Below are positions 17,795 to 26,919 of a stretch of 64,000 bases of DNA, in pieces. Position 1 is the first letter of the stretch; each line of letters starts with the position of its first letter. Made by a program: the position numbers and the translations under genes. Location: positions 62,001 through 126,000 of the forward strand of contig CAWFLT010000007.1 of NCBI GenBank assembly GCA_963816795.1. Reading direction: 5' to 3'. Source of the stretch: CAWFLT01 sp963816795 (GTDB lineage: Bacteria; Acidobacteriota; Vicinamibacteria; Vicinamibacterales; SCN-69-37). The notes below the pieces were generated by a model that searched no databases, was not told where the DNA came from, and saw only the letters and a program-made list of their open reading frames with translations.

Positions 17795-17923
17795 TCAGCC
17801 GCCCAGCGCCCACTTGATTAGCCGAAAGCACAGATAGACGCCGGTCACGACGATCCAGACCCACAACGCGCCGAGGAGCAGGAACATCGCGCGCGACTTG
17901 TTGGCATCGTGGCCGTGACCCAC
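17795..17923 (-). CDS. Small single-pass membrane protein (42 residues)
   Basis: Starts GTG at 17923, six bases after the stop of the zinc-ribbon gene, with AGGTAGG upstream. The product has a short polar head (GHGHDANKSRA), one hydrophobic helix (MFLLLGALWVWIVVTGVYL) and a CFRLIKWALGG tail. Short and below usual gene-calling limits, but the helix, operon position and ribosome site support it. Function unknown. Confidence 0.45.
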   Translation of the reverse strand: MGHGHDANKSRAMFLLLGALWVWIVVTGVYLCFRLIKWALGG

Positions 17924-17929
17924 GCAGAC

Positions 17930-18151
17930 CTACCTGCCGGACCTCTTCGGGGTTGGCGGAGGATCCTCAGCCTGGCGCGCCAGGACCCAGACCACCTTTC
18001 CGGGCAGGTCTGCGGGGATCGGATCCCGGCAGTGCGGGCAGGTCCACGTCTGCGACCGGCGCGGCTCGCTCGACGTCCAGAGCGTGACGAAGACGGTGGC
18101 GCCCCGGCGGCAGTTCGGACAGGTGAGCGCGACTGACGAGGTATCGGCCAT
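17930..18151 (-). CDS. Small zinc-ribbon protein
   Basis: 73 residues from the ATG at 18151. Two CxxC knuckles (CPNCRRG and CPHCRDP) about 30 residues apart form a zinc ribbon, followed by IPADLPGKVVWVLARQ and a Pro/Arg tail. No catalytic domain. It lies 32 bases after another small zinc-ribbon gene and 6 bases before a tiny membrane protein, all leftward, so the three look like one transcript starting near the Crp/Fnr-associated palindrome. Confidence 0.6.
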   Translation of the reverse strand: MADTSSVALTCPNCRRGATVFVTLWTSSEPRRSQTWTCPHCRDPIPADLPGKVVWVLARQAEDPPPTPKRSGR

Positions 18152-18183
18152 GGCGGAATTGCTCGAGCGCGATTCTCGCCAGT

Positions 18184-18444
18184 CTATTCGAACTCGTCGG
18201 GTCGCACCCCATCGTGTTCCGTGAAACGGGTATCGGTCTTCCCGACGGCAGGAATGGCGGCCGGCAGGTTCCGGTCGGCCCTGGTCGTGACCGGCGTCAC
18301 GAGGCCGTCGGGATCGTTCTTCGGCACCGTCCAGACATGCCCGCAAGGCTCACACCGGTAGTAGTTGACATAAGCGTCTTGACTGCATGTCTCCAGCCAG
18401 CGAGGCGTGGAATGACGACAGATGGGACAGGGCCGCAAAGGCAT
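18184..18444 (-). CDS. Small zinc-ribbon protein, paralogue of 21897-22073
   Basis: 86 residues from the ATG at 18444. Zinc knuckles CPICRHS and CEPCGHV are separated by RWLETCSQDAYVNYYRC. The same pattern (RWLE, then A-V-N-Y-Y-R-C-E-x-C-G-H-V-W-x-V-P-K) is found in the 58-residue protein at 21897-22073. It has an extra 35-residue polar tail. It is transcribed away from the Crp/Fnr gene, with the palindrome at 18484-18509 only 40 bases upstream, so it is a likely target of that regulator. Confidence 0.6.
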   Translation of the reverse strand: MPLRPCPICRHSTPRWLETCSQDAYVNYYRCEPCGHVWTVPKNDPDGLVTPVTTRADRNLPAAIPAVGKTDTRFTEHDGVRPDEFE

Positions 18445-18483
18445 GGGAGTGAGCCGCCTGAAGCCTACGAGGATACTTCGTGC

Positions 18484-18509
18484 CGATCTGTCGGCTTGCC
18501 GACAAATCG
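18484..18509. promoter_or_regulatory. 26-bp palindrome between zinc-ribbon and crp/fnr genes
   Basis: CGATCTGTCGGC and GCCGACAAATCG flank a central TT; the arms match at 11 of 12 positions. The site lies between the leftward zinc-ribbon gene (starts 18444) and the rightward Crp/Fnr-type gene (starts 18625). Its length and two-fold symmetry fit a Crp/Fnr dimer site, although the half-site TGTCGG is not the classic TGTGA or TTGAT. Binding by this regulator is inference. Confidence 0.55.
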
Positions 18510-18624
18510 TGCGCGCCAGTTCGTGGACGTGGGATACTCCTCGCAGCAACTGCTTCGTGAGCCTGCCGCCGCCACGCGCGAGCTCGGCACTCAGACTCAT
18601 CAAGCCCATGAGTCCGGAGTGCTT

Positions 18625-19359
18625 ATGCCGCGGCGACGCGCGTCCGTCCTCCGTCCGACCAGCGACGCGCGGCCAAAAAACCGGTTACTCGCCTGTCTTC
18701 CACGCGCCGACTTTCAGCGCCTTCGGCCGCACCTCCGTACGATCCCGACGACGGCGAAGCTCGTGTTTCATCGGGCGAATGAGCCCGTGGAGGAAGTGTT
18801 CTTCCCCAACGGAGGGGTCGCGTCGGTCACCATGGTGATGAACGACGGCGCGATGGTCGAGATTGCGACGGTCGGCGACGAAGGATTCGTCGGCATCAAC
18901 GCCCTGTTCAACTCGTCCGTGATGACTGGCGAGACCATGATGCAGGTGCCGGACACCGACGCCGAGGTGCTGCCGGTCAGCATTTTTCAACGCGAGCTCG
19001 ATCGCCGCGGCCCGTTTTTCGACTGCGTCCAGCGCTACTCTGAAGCCTTTCTGCTGCTGACGATGCAGTCGACTGCCTGCATGGCGCTCCACGGACTCCA
19101 TCAGCGCTGCTCCCGATGGCTGTTGATGGCGCACGATCGGGTCAGGCGCGACGAGTTCACGCTCAGTCACGAGTTCCTGGCGATGATGCTCGGCGCCACC
19201 CGCCCGACCGTGTCCGAGGTCGCCGGCGCCCTGCAAAAATCCGGCCTGATCACCTACAAGCACGGGCAGATCACCATCCTCGACCGCGCGAAGCTGGAGC
19301 GCACGTCGTGTGAATGCTACGCGACGGTGAAAGGGCACTACGATCGCCTCACGCTGTAG
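18625..19359 (+). CDS. Crp/Fnr family transcriptional regulator
   Basis: 244 residues. The ATG at 18625 is chosen because GGAG lies six bases upstream and earlier in-frame sequence is non-conserved. An N-terminal cyclic-nucleotide-binding-like beta-roll (KLVFHRANEPVEEVFFPNGG; GDEGFVGINALFN) lacks the R-x-A-S-type cAMP signature. A long dimer helix leads to a winged helix (LAMMLGATRPTVSEVAGAL, then GLITYKHGQITILD). No Cys cluster for an Fe-S centre. A palindrome lies 115 bases upstream. Downstream is a sensor kinase. Confidence 0.85.
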   Translation: MPRRRASVLRPTSDARPKNRLLACLPRADFQRLRPHLRTIPTTAKLVFHRANEPVEEVFFPNGGVASVTMVMNDGAMVEIATVGDEGFVGINALFNSSVMTGETMMQVPDTDAEVLPVSIFQRELDRRGPFFDCVQRYSEAFLLLTMQSTACMALHGLHQRCSRWLLMAHDRVRRDEFTLSHEFLAMMLGATRPTVSEVAGALQKSGLITYKHGQITILDRAKLERTSCECYATVKGHYDRLTL

Positions 19360-19410
19360 GCATCGAGGCGTGACTGGTGCCGCTGCCCCCATCGCATAAT
19401 GGGGTCAGCA

Positions 19411-21014
19411 ATGGCTGCTGACTCCCCCGGGCACCGTCCCTCAGTGTCGCAGGACTATGCGGCTCGCCACCTGGCCGCCATCGTCGAGTCGAGCGACGAC
19501 GCGATCGTCAGCAAAGACCTCGACGGCATCGTCATCTCGTGGAATCGGGCCGCAGAGCGGCTGTTTGGATACACCGCGGCGGAGATGATCGGGCAGTCGA
19601 TCCGGCGCATCATTCCGGCGGAACGGCAAGGAGAGGAAGACAACACCCTCGCCCGCATCCGCCGCGGCGACAACGTCGAGCACTTCGAAACCTGGAGGGT
19701 GCGCAAGGACGGCGGGCTGGTGCCGATCTCGCTGACGGTCTCGCCGATTCGGGATGATGACGGCGTAGTCATCGGGGCGTCGAAGATCGCCCGCGACATC
19801 ACGGACCGGAAACAGGCCGACACGGAGCGAGCGGAACTGCTCGCAATGGCGCAGGACGCCAACCGCCTGAAAGACCAGTTTCTCGCGACCCTCTCGCACG
19901 AGCTCAGGACGCCGCTCAACGCGATTGTCGGCTACATCCGCATGATGCGGTCAGGTCTGCTGCCCGATGAACGAATCGGCGCTGCCTGACGAGGTCGTCG
20001 ACCGGAACGCGACGTCGCTGACGCGGATCGTCGACGACATCCTGGACGTGTCGAGAATCATCTGCCGGCAAGGTACGGCTGAACGTACAGGCGTTGGATC
20101 TGCCACTCGTCATTCGAGATGCGATTGAGACGATGGTCCCGGCGGCGGCGGCAAAAGGCATCCGCCTTGACGTCGCCGTCGATCCGCAAGCGGGCCCGGC
20201 CTCTGGCGATGCCGAACGCCTGCAGCAGGTGATCTGGAACCTGCTGTCGAATGCCGTCAAGTTCACGCCTCGGGGCGGCACGGTCGCAGCTTCAGGTCCG
20301 GCCGGTCGAGTCGCACATCGAGGTCGCGGTCAGCGACACCGGCGTCGGGATCGACGCGGCGCTCCTGCCGCATGTCTTCGAGCGCTTCCGGCAGGGTGAG
20401 GGCGCCACGACGCGCGAGTATGGCGGACTCGGGCTGGGACTGGCCATCGTCCGGCATCTCGTGGAACTGCACGGCGGCACCGTCCACGCGTCGAGCGGCG
20501 GGGTAGGGCAGGGAGCAACATTTCGCGTCAGGCTGCCGCTGGCGGCCGTTCAGGCGAGCCAGGCCCTCGCCGGATCAGCCGGCGCTGCCGTGGCACGGCG
20601 CCAGGCGGAAATCTGGCCGACTTGAGCGCGCTGCGGATTCTCGCGGTGGACGACGACCGCGATGCACTCGGCGTTGATCAATGAAGTGCTCACGACGGCC
20701 GGCGCAGACGTCCGCACGGCGGCGTCAGCCGCCTCGGCGCTGGCGCAGATCGAGGAATGGAAGCCTCACGTGCTGGTGAGCGACCTTGGCCTCCCCGAGA
20801 TGGACGGCTTCGAGCTGATCAAGCAGATCCGTGCGGCGGAATGCGGGCAGGTCAGAAAGCTGCCGGCCGCGGCGCTAAGCGCGTATGCGCGATCCGAAGA
20901 CCGCGACAAAGCCCTGCGCAGCGGGTTCGGGCTCCACCTGACCAAGCCGATCGATCCGGTCGAGTTGGTCGCGGCGATAGCGGCATTGGCGCACGAGCAC
21001 CGAACGACCAATAG
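19411..21014 (+). CDS. PAS hybrid histidine kinase with receiver, frameshifted
   Basis: One PAS domain (AAIVESSDDAIVSKDLDGIV; NRAAERLFGYTAAEMIGQSI; PAC end DITDRKQAD), then HisKA with the phosphorylated His in SHELRTPLNAIVGYIRMM. The catalytic ATP-binding domain follows (QQVIWNLLSNAVKFTPRGG; VSDTGVGID; GGLGLGLAIVRHL), then a C-terminal receiver (RILAVDDDRDA; VLVSDLGLPEMDGF; LTKPIDP). No membrane segment, so a soluble sensor. The frame changes near 19975, 20070, 20275, 20620 and 20665. The end is uncertain; the receiver ends near 21000 just before a strong hairpin. Target unknown; the adjacent Crp/Fnr gene suggests stress signalling. Confidence 0.75.
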
Positions 21015-21022
21015 GAACGCGA

Positions 21023-21063
21023 GAGGCCGGCGAGCGCGTGCGCTGCGCAGGCTCGCCGGCCTC
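21023..21063. terminator. Bidirectional terminator hairpin
   Basis: GAGGCCGGCGAGC (21023-21035) and its exact complement GCTCGCCGGCCTC (21051-21063) form a 13-bp GC-rich stem with a 15-base loop. It lies between the rightward kinase gene and the end of the leftward DUF892 gene. There is no T-run, so it is a hairpin-type boundary rather than a classic Rho-independent terminator. Confidence 0.65.
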
Positions 21064-21069
21064 CGCACG

Positions 21070-21597
21070 CTACCGCCGTCCGGCAGAAGCGGGGCGGCCG
21101 TTGCTGGCCGCCGCGGCGCCGTTGATCGACGATTCAGCGAGGTCGGTCAACTTCTGGTCGGCCGCTTTCTCCTCGTCGAGCGTCTCGGCGAGTGTGGCGG
21201 CGATCTGGTCCTCGCCCAGCTGTTTGGCCCAGGCAATCACCGACCCATAGGCGCCGATTTCGTAGTGCTCGGCCCGCTGAGCGCCGGCGATGATGCCCGC
21301 GTCCATCACGGCGCCTTCAAAGTCTTCGCCGAGCAGATTCGACCCCTCCTCGATAATCCCGGCGATGCCGGCGCAGTGCTTGCCGCGCACCTTCTCGTCG
21401 AGCAGCCCGAACACGCGCTCGAGACGTTCGACGTGCGTGTGGGTCTCTCCGAGATGCGCTTCGATGAGCTCGCGCAGGTCGTCGGACTCGGCGCCCTTCG
21501 CCATCCTGGGCAGCGCCTTGACCAGTTGCCGCTCCGCGTCGTACAGGTCACGGATCTCGTCGACGAGCAGCGTTCGCAGTGTTTGTTCTTGTGGCAT
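21070..21597 (-). CDS. DUF892 ferritin-like protein (YciE/YciF family)
   Basis: 175 residues. ATG at 21597 has GAGGAG nine bases upstream. The four-helix ferritin-like fold is visible with the conserved metal-site residues: DEIRDLYDAERQLVKALPRM, EAHLGETHTHVERLERVF and DAGIIAGAQRAEHYEIGAYG, then AKQLGEDQIAATLAETLDEE. Proteins of this family are induced by osmotic, bile or desiccation stress; role not precisely known. The C-terminus is a short Ala/Gly/Arg tail. Convergent with the kinase gene across the hairpin at 21023-21063. Confidence 0.9.
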   Translation of the reverse strand: MPQEQTLRTLLVDEIRDLYDAERQLVKALPRMAKGAESDDLRELIEAHLGETHTHVERLERVFGLLDEKVRGKHCAGIAGIIEEGSNLLGEDFEGAVMDAGIIAGAQRAEHYEIGAYGSVIAWAKQLGEDQIAATLAETLDEEKAADQKLTDLAESSINGAAAASNGRPASAGRR

Positions 21598-21896
21598 CAG
21601 TGGAACTCCTCGTGTCGTGCGGTGTGTTGCGATGTGGCGATGTGCAAGCGAGTGAGTGAGACGTCACTCGGTGTGCGACGAGATCTTCAGCAAGGTGAGT
21701 ACCAGCAGCGACACGGCGGGAGCGTGTCTGTGCCTACCTGCGATGACCGGGTGATTGCCATTGTTCGGTAGAGCGGGCGTCTCACAGTGGCGGTGGAGGA
21801 TTCCCGCCGCGGCGGACCGATGATCCCTGACGCAGAAATTCTGAGCTACGCACGCCATCTGGCGGGGAGCGCCGGTATCGGGTAGTCTCTCTGCCC

Positions 21897-22073
21897 GTGA
21901 GTGCCTCGTCCTGCCCGAGTTGCCAGCATACGGTCGTCCGTTGGCTCGAGGCGAGCAGCAAGGAAGCCTGGGTCAACTATTACCGGTGCGAGCGATGCGG
22001 CCATGTCTGGTCGGTGCCGAAAGACACCGTCGACACGCCCCGCGACGTGACGGCCCCGAAACGCCTCGACTGA
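21897..22073 (+). CDS. Small zinc-ribbon protein (58 residues)
   Basis: Starts GTG at 21897 and ends TGA at 22073. Zinc knuckles CPSCQHT and CERCGHV are separated by VRWLEASSKEAWVNYYR; the C-terminal part is SVPKDTVDTPRDVTAPKR. It is clearly a paralogue of the protein at 18184-18444 (RWLE, A-x-V-N-Y-Y-R-C-E-x-C-G-H-V-W-S/T-V-P-K). It is short and easily missed by gene callers, but the conserved pattern supports it. The 299 bases upstream hold no gene. Role unknown. Confidence 0.6.
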   Translation: MSASSCPSCQHTVVRWLEASSKEAWVNYYRCERCGHVWSVPKDTVDTPRDVTAPKRLD

Positions 22074-22088
22074 ATCGATCCTGCCCGG

Positions 22089-22613
22089 CTATTTGCGTTT
22101 GGCGAGGTAGTCCTTGGCGAACGTCTCGAGGTGCGGAGCGTTTGCGAGGCCGATTTTCCGCGCCTCGGCCAGCGCAGTGTCCCACGTCCAACCGTCGCGT
22201 GCGACGCGCCGAATCAGCCAGAACGCGCCGACCCGGATCGCCGCCGTACAGTGAATGAACATCGGGCGGTTGGCCGGGTCATCAGTGATCTTCAAGAACT
22301 CGTCGACTTGTTCGAACTTCGGATCGGTGTAGACGACCGGAATGTTGAAGTACTTGAGCCCGGCTTGTTCGACGGCCTGGCGCTCTTCGTCGGCACGATG
22401 CTCGCCGGGTGTGCGCAGGTTCACGACGGTCTTCACGCCATCGGCCTTGAGACGGGCGAAGTGCTCAGGCCGAGGCTGCCCGCCTGTGCAGAAGTCGGTC
22501 GAGACACGCAGGAAGTTCCGGATGGTAGACGGATCGGCCGGCGCGGCGGCTTGAGGCATCGGAGTGGCGGCGCCAGCCTGCAACCACAGGACGATGAGCG
22601 AGATGGCGATCAT
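22089..22613 (-). CDS. Exported phosphatase-like protein (dual-specificity fold)
   Basis: 174 residues from the ATG at 22613. A signal peptide (IAISLIVLWLQAGAATP) is followed by a tyrosine-phosphatase-like fold: FCTGGQPRPEHFARLKADGV, VVNLRTPGEH and the active-site loop HCTAAIRVGAFWLIRR. The Cys-x4-Arg loop is that of the DUF442/BLH-like group rather than the classic Cys-x5-Arg. Those proteins are often linked to sulfur or quinone chemistry, or act as phosphatases. Here it would act outside the cytoplasm. No partner gene; the zinc peptidase follows 80 bases away. Confidence 0.65.
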   Translation of the reverse strand: MIAISLIVLWLQAGAATPMPQAAAPADPSTIRNFLRVSTDFCTGGQPRPEHFARLKADGVKTVVNLRTPGEHRADEERQAVEQAGLKYFNIPVVYTDPKFEQVDEFLKITDDPANRPMFIHCTAAIRVGAFWLIRRVARDGWTWDTALAEARKIGLANAPHLETFAKDYLAKRK

Positions 22614-22692
22614 GTCGCGATTGTCGCACAGCGGCTTCGGGTTGACAGAAAGTAGGGCGCCTCGGGCTGTGAGGCGCCGCCCGCCGCTCGCA

Positions 22693-23536
22693 CTATCTCG
22701 CCGAGAACGTGTCGCAGCTCGCCACCTGGCCGGATTGGAGTCCCGTCCGGAACCATTGCACGCGCTGCGCGGACGAGCCGTGCGTCCACGATTCGGGCGT
22801 GACCTGTCCCTGAGTCTTCCGCTGAATCTGGTCGTCGCCGATGGCCGCGGCCGCCGTGAGTCCTTCCTCGACGTCGCCGGGCTCGAGCGCTCCGCGCTTG
22901 GCAGCGTAGTGGCCCCAGACCCCGGCATAGCAGTCGGCCTGCAGCTCCTGCCGGACCGACATCTCGTTCTGATTGGCTCGTGACGCGCTTTGCCTGACGC
23001 GGTCGAACACTCCGGTGACGTTCTGGATGTGATGGCCGACTTCGTGCGCGATCACGTACGCCTGTGCGAAGTCGCCCGGTGCGCCAAAGCGGCGATCCAG
23101 CTCGCGGTAGAACCCGAGATCGATGTAGACCTTCCGGTCGCCCGGACAATAAAACGGTCCGACCGCCGATGAGTTGGTACCGCAGGCGGACTGGACCGCG
23201 TCGGTGAACAGCACCAGTGTCGGTTGCGGGTAGCGCTGGCCCGTCTGCGCGAACAACTCCGTCCACGTGTCTTCGGTATCCGCCAGCACCTTCGACGCGA
23301 ACTGACCGGCGGCGTCGGTGGGTGCGCCGGTCGGCGCAGGCGCCGATGGCCCAGGCTTCGGCCGGCACGCCACCGCCGCCGAGAAACCCCAGGGGATCGC
23401 CGGTCAGGAACCAGCCCAGCACGAGAAGGACGAGCACGCCGCCCAGCCCGAGCCCACCGAGCCCGACGCCACCGCCGGGTCCGAGGCGCATGCCGCGTCG
23501 ATCTTCGACGTTCCCGCTTTCGCGTCCGAGACGCAT
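22693..23536 (-). CDS. Membrane-anchored neutral zinc metallopeptidase, one frameshift
   Basis: Matches the YpfJ/KPN_02809 family. A short charged N-terminus (MRLGRESGNVEDRRG) and a single helix (LGLGGVLVLLVLGWFL) are followed by a Gly/Pro-rich linker, in which the frame shifts near 23370. The peptidase domain has the zinc motif AHEVGHHIQNV, the third-ligand region ELQADCYAGVWG and a final ESWTHGSSAQRVQWFRTGL. About 280 residues once joined, the normal family length. The physiological substrate is unknown. Confidence 0.85.
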
Positions 23537-23615
23537 TGTTGTCTCCTCACAGCAGGGGAGCTGCCCACATCATTCCCAATGCAATGTGGAGGCCAGCCGC
23601 GTGCCGGACGGGTGG

Positions 23616-23909
23616 TCAGGACCGGTCGAGGAGCGCGGTGACGATCGCGGTCCATTCCTCGTCGAGTGAGTCGCTCGCGACCGCGCGTCGCGCGCGGCGA
23701 TACCAGTACGCGGCATTGCCTGCGTCACCTTCCTTGCGATGGAGATACGCGTGGATCCAGGCGCCGGTCTCGTCGTCGATGTCCTGCGCGACCTGATGCG
23801 CGGCCTCCCAGTCGCCATGACCGTCGTGCCACAACGCGGACAGCGGCGCGGAGAGCGATGCCGGCGGTCGATCGAGGGCGAGCGAGGCGCGGAAATCGGC
23901 GAGGGTCAT
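23616..23909 (-). CDS. Small conserved protein, MTLADFR family
   Basis: About 97 residues from the ATG at 23909; another ATG at 23921 is possible, but upstream sequence is the repeat array. Conserved-looking blocks: SLSAPLSALWHDGHGDWEAA, HQVAQDIDD, WIHAYLHRKEGDAGNA and YWYRRARR. I recall similar short proteins in several phyla with the LWHD-GDW-AH-HAYLHR-EGD-YWY-RA pattern, without known function. Soluble, helical, no signal peptide. The repeat array starts 15 bases upstream of the start codon, so the promoter must lie in or beyond it. Confidence 0.6.
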   Translation of the reverse strand: MTLADFRASLALDRPPASLSAPLSALWHDGHGDWEAAHQVAQDIDDETGAWIHAYLHRKEGDAGNAAYWYRRARRAVASDSLDEEWTAIVTALLDRS

Positions 23910-23923
23910 TGGGGACATCATAC

Positions 23924-24091
23924 GGTGCTGGGTGCTAGGTGCTAGGTGCTGGGTGCTGGGTGCTAGGTGCTGGGTGCTGGGTGCTGGGTGCAAGGAACGA
24001 GCTGACGCTGGCCGACTTTAAGAAAGTTAGCGAACGCCAGAACGTTCCGCGCACCCAGCACCTGCCACCTAGCACCTAGCACGTAGCACCC
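23924..24091. repeat. Inverted heptamer array (GGTGCTR) with central core
   Basis: About ten 7-base words (GGTGCTG / GGTGCTA) run from 23924 to 23991. A core of about 59 bases follows, bounded by GGAACG and CGTTCC and containing CTGACGCTGGCC, GACTTTAAGAAAGT and CGCCAGA. Then the complementary words (AGCACC, TAGCACC) run to 24091. It lies between divergent genes. The core is related to that of the element at 39061-39186. Confidence 0.8.
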
Positions 24092-24120
24092 GCTTCAAGC
24101 GATAGCATGTCGGCGTGTCG

Positions 24121-25727
24121 ATGTGGCCGTCAGGGCCGGCGGCCGGGCGGCTCGGCCGCGGGCTGGCCGTCGTGGCATTGTCGCTCGCCTACGTCGCGTA
24201 CGTGTTCCGGCGTGCGGACGGCACCTTCTTCACCGTCGGCCTCGGCGACTGGATGGATCCGTATTTCATCAATGCGCTCCTGGAGAACTGGTATCGGAGC
24301 CTGACGCACTTCGCCGCGCCAGCCCCGCCGTGGTTTTTCCCGTCCAACCGTGTTCTCGGGTATTCACACAGCCTCGTTCTGTTTGCGCCGTTCTATGTGC
24401 CTGGCGAGGCTGGTGCTCCATCCGATTGCCGCCTACAACGTGGCGATCTGTGCGGTGCTGGTGGCGGGTTCGGTCGGCCTGTATGCGCTGATCCGGCGCG
24501 TCACGGCCGCGACGTTCGTCGAGGCGTTGCTCGTCACCGCGTTCTTCGCGACCTCCACCAATGTCGTCAGCGGCGGGACCGGCGTCTGGACGCAGCGCGC
24601 GTCGGTGTTTCTGATTCCGTTGATCCTGCTCGTCGCGGTCCGCGGTGCGGCGATGGCCGACGGCTCGCGGCGCAACGTCGTCGGTGTGCTCGCCGGTCTG
24701 CTCGCCTTGCTCGTCTTCACCCACGATTTCTACACGGGCTACCTGGCGTTTCTGGTGGCGGTACTGGTCGCACCAGGCGTGTTCTGGAGCAGGAGGCAGA
24801 GCCGGGCGGCGACTGCTCGTGACATCTGGAGACGTCACCGTCCGTATCTGGTCGCCGTCGCAGTCGGTGCCGTCCTCGGCGCGGCGATTTTTCTGGCCCT
24901 CCATTGGAAGGTCTATCGCGCGAATCGCGGCTTTCCGGAGGATCAGCTGAACAACGCGCTGTTCTTCGTGCGCACGACCGACTGGCACAGCGCGACTGAC
25001 GTCCTCTACGGCCTGATCGCGTACGAGACGCCGCGGCCGCTGTGGCTCGTTCTCCTCACGGTGGTAGTGCTGCTCGCGTGGCGCAGAGGTGTCGGGCCGA
25101 GCGAACGGCGCGCTGGCGATCTGGCTGGTCCTGGTCTCGATCGTCGTGTTTGCCATTCCGCTGGTCTGGCGCGATTTCTCGTTGTGGAAAGCCGTCTTTG
25201 TCTGGATCCCTGGAGCGAGGGCGATTCGCGATCCGGCGCGAATCGTGTTGCTCTACGAGCTGGCGATCGCGCTCGTGATCGCGGTGCTCGTGGGGCGGCT
25301 GCCGCAGCGTTCAGTGCCCAGGGTGCTGATCACGTCGGCGGTCCTCCTGTTGCTTCTCACCAACTGGAATCACACGGCGTTCGACTTCGGCCGGCCCATC
25401 CGCGACTTCAAGCGCTGGGTGTCGGCGCCAATTGCGGTCGATCGCTCGTGCCAGTCGTTTTTCGTCAAGGGGGCGTCGCAGGCGTATATGTCGCGGTCGG
25501 ACCACAAGGCGACGCTCTACGGCGTCGATGCGATGTTCATCGCGATGGCACGCGGCGTGCCGACGTTGAACGGGTACGCCGCCGTGGCGCCCGGAGACTG
25601 GCACCTGGCGAATCCTCACGAGGACACGTATCTCCAGAATGTCCACGATCTGATCGGGCTGCGCGGGCTGTCGAACGTCTGCGTGCTGGATATCGATGCC
25701 CGCACGATGGTGCCGTACGTGCCGTGA
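24121..25727 (+). CDS. Polytopic membrane protein, glycosyltransferase-like, two frameshifts
   Basis: About 535 residues. ATG at 24121, with a GTG two codons earlier as an alternative. An N-terminal helix (LAVVALSLAYVAYVF) is followed by a periplasmic-type loop with an acidic motif (VGLGDWMDPYF) and NRVLGYSHSLVLFAPFY. Many membrane helices follow (YNVAICAVLVAGSVGLYALI; SVFLIPLILLVAV; VGVLAGLLALLVFTHDFY; ALAIWLVLVSIVVFAIPLVW), and then a soluble C-terminal domain. The acidic first loop and helix pattern fit the GT-C / YfhO-like fold that uses lipid-linked sugars. The frame changes near 24400 and 25085. It may be the sugar transferase of a glycolipid pathway. Confidence 0.55.
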
Positions 25728-25742
25728 TCTACAATTCCCGGC

Positions 25743-26880
25743 GTGAAGATTGAGACGTTCCTGCTCGAACGCTGGATGACGCGCCACGAGACGCACGTGC
25801 GCTACGACATCGCCGAAAGCGGCATCCTGCCGCTCTCCACGCGACGATCTGCTCGGCTTCGTCGCTGCCGCGGAGCGACCCGCGGCCCTCGACCGGCTGC
25901 TCGCCTTGCCGCTGGGCTACAGCGAAGCGCGCGGCACCGAAGAGCTGCGCGGGCGTCTGGCCGCGACCTACGGCCGCGGCGACGCCGATCACGTGCTGGT
26001 GACGACGGGCGCGATCGAGGCGAACTTCCTGCTGTTCAACGTCCTGCTCGAGCCCGGTGACCATGTCATCGCGCCGTACCCGGCGTATCAGCAGCTCTAC
26101 AGCGTGCCGCGGGCGATCGGCTGCGACGTCTCGCTCTGGCAGGTCGGACCGGAGACGGGCTACCGCTACGACGTCGACGCGCTCGAGCGGCTGCTGACCC
26201 CGAAGACCCGCGTCATCGTTGTCAACACGCCGCACAACCCGACCGGCGCGATGCTGCCGCCCGACGCGGCGCGGCGCGTGTATGCGCTTGCTGATTCGGT
26301 GGGCGCCACCGTCATTGGTGACGAAGCGTATCGCTGGCTGGCGGTGCCGGACGGAGAACCGTTCGCGCCGCCGTTTTTCGATCTGGGCCCGCGAGGCATC
26401 AGCGTCGGCACGCTGTCCAAGCCGTTTGGCCTGCCCGGCCTCCGGATCGGCTGGATCATGGGGCCGCCCGATCTGATCGAGCGCTGCTGGGCGATGCGCG
26501 ACTACATCACGCTCAGCCCGGGCAAGCTCAACGACGCGCTGGCCTGCCTGGCCATGGCACACCGCGACGAGATCATCGCGCGCAACCGGCGCATCATCGA
26601 GGCCAACCTGGCGACCGCCGGGCAGTGGATGGCCGAGCGCGCGGCGTTTCTCAACTGGACGCCGCCACGGGGCGGGTTGCTCGCGCTCCTCAAGTACGAC
26701 CTGCCGATCGAGTCGCTCGAGCTCGCCGACAAACTCGCGACCGAGTACAGCGTCATGCTCGCGCCCGGCTCGGCCTTCGGCTACGAACACCACCTTCGTC
26801 TCGGTGTCGGCCAGCGGCCCGACATCTTCGCGAAAGGACTGGAGGAGGCGGGGAAGTGCTTTGAGGAAGTGAGAAGTTAG
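25743..26880 (+). CDS. PLP-dependent aminotransferase, class I/II, one frameshift
   Basis: Fold-type I aminotransferase. The N-terminus (MKIETFLLERWMTRHE) is followed by a shift near 25841, where one extra base in ACGCGACG breaks the frame. Then PLGYSEARGTEELRG, TTGAIEANFLLFNVLLEPGD, NTPHNPTGAML, GDEAYRWLAV and the PLP-Lys site GTLSKPFGLPGLRIGWI. The Arg carboxylate clamp region is FGYEHHLRLGVG. About 378 residues, normal for the family. It is of the aspartate/tyrosine-type group; substrate not predictable. It is followed by tRNA-Lys. Confidence 0.85.
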
Positions 26881-26903
26881 AAGCCAGAAGTTAGAAGTAG
26901 AAT
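26868..26903. repeat. Short AGAAGTTAG word array
   Basis: GAAGTGAGAAGTTAGAAG followed by CCAGAAGTTAGAAG repeats a 7-9 base word four times across the stop codon of the aminotransferase gene (26878-26880). No matching inverted arm is present before tRNA-Lys. It resembles a solitary arm of the inverted word arrays seen elsewhere. Confidence 0.45.
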
Positions 26904-26919
26904 CATCTGTCCGTCTCGC

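Noticed and set aside
23924..24091. CRISPR array
   Set aside because: Units are 7 bases with no unique spacers, and arms are inverted; there are no cas genes.
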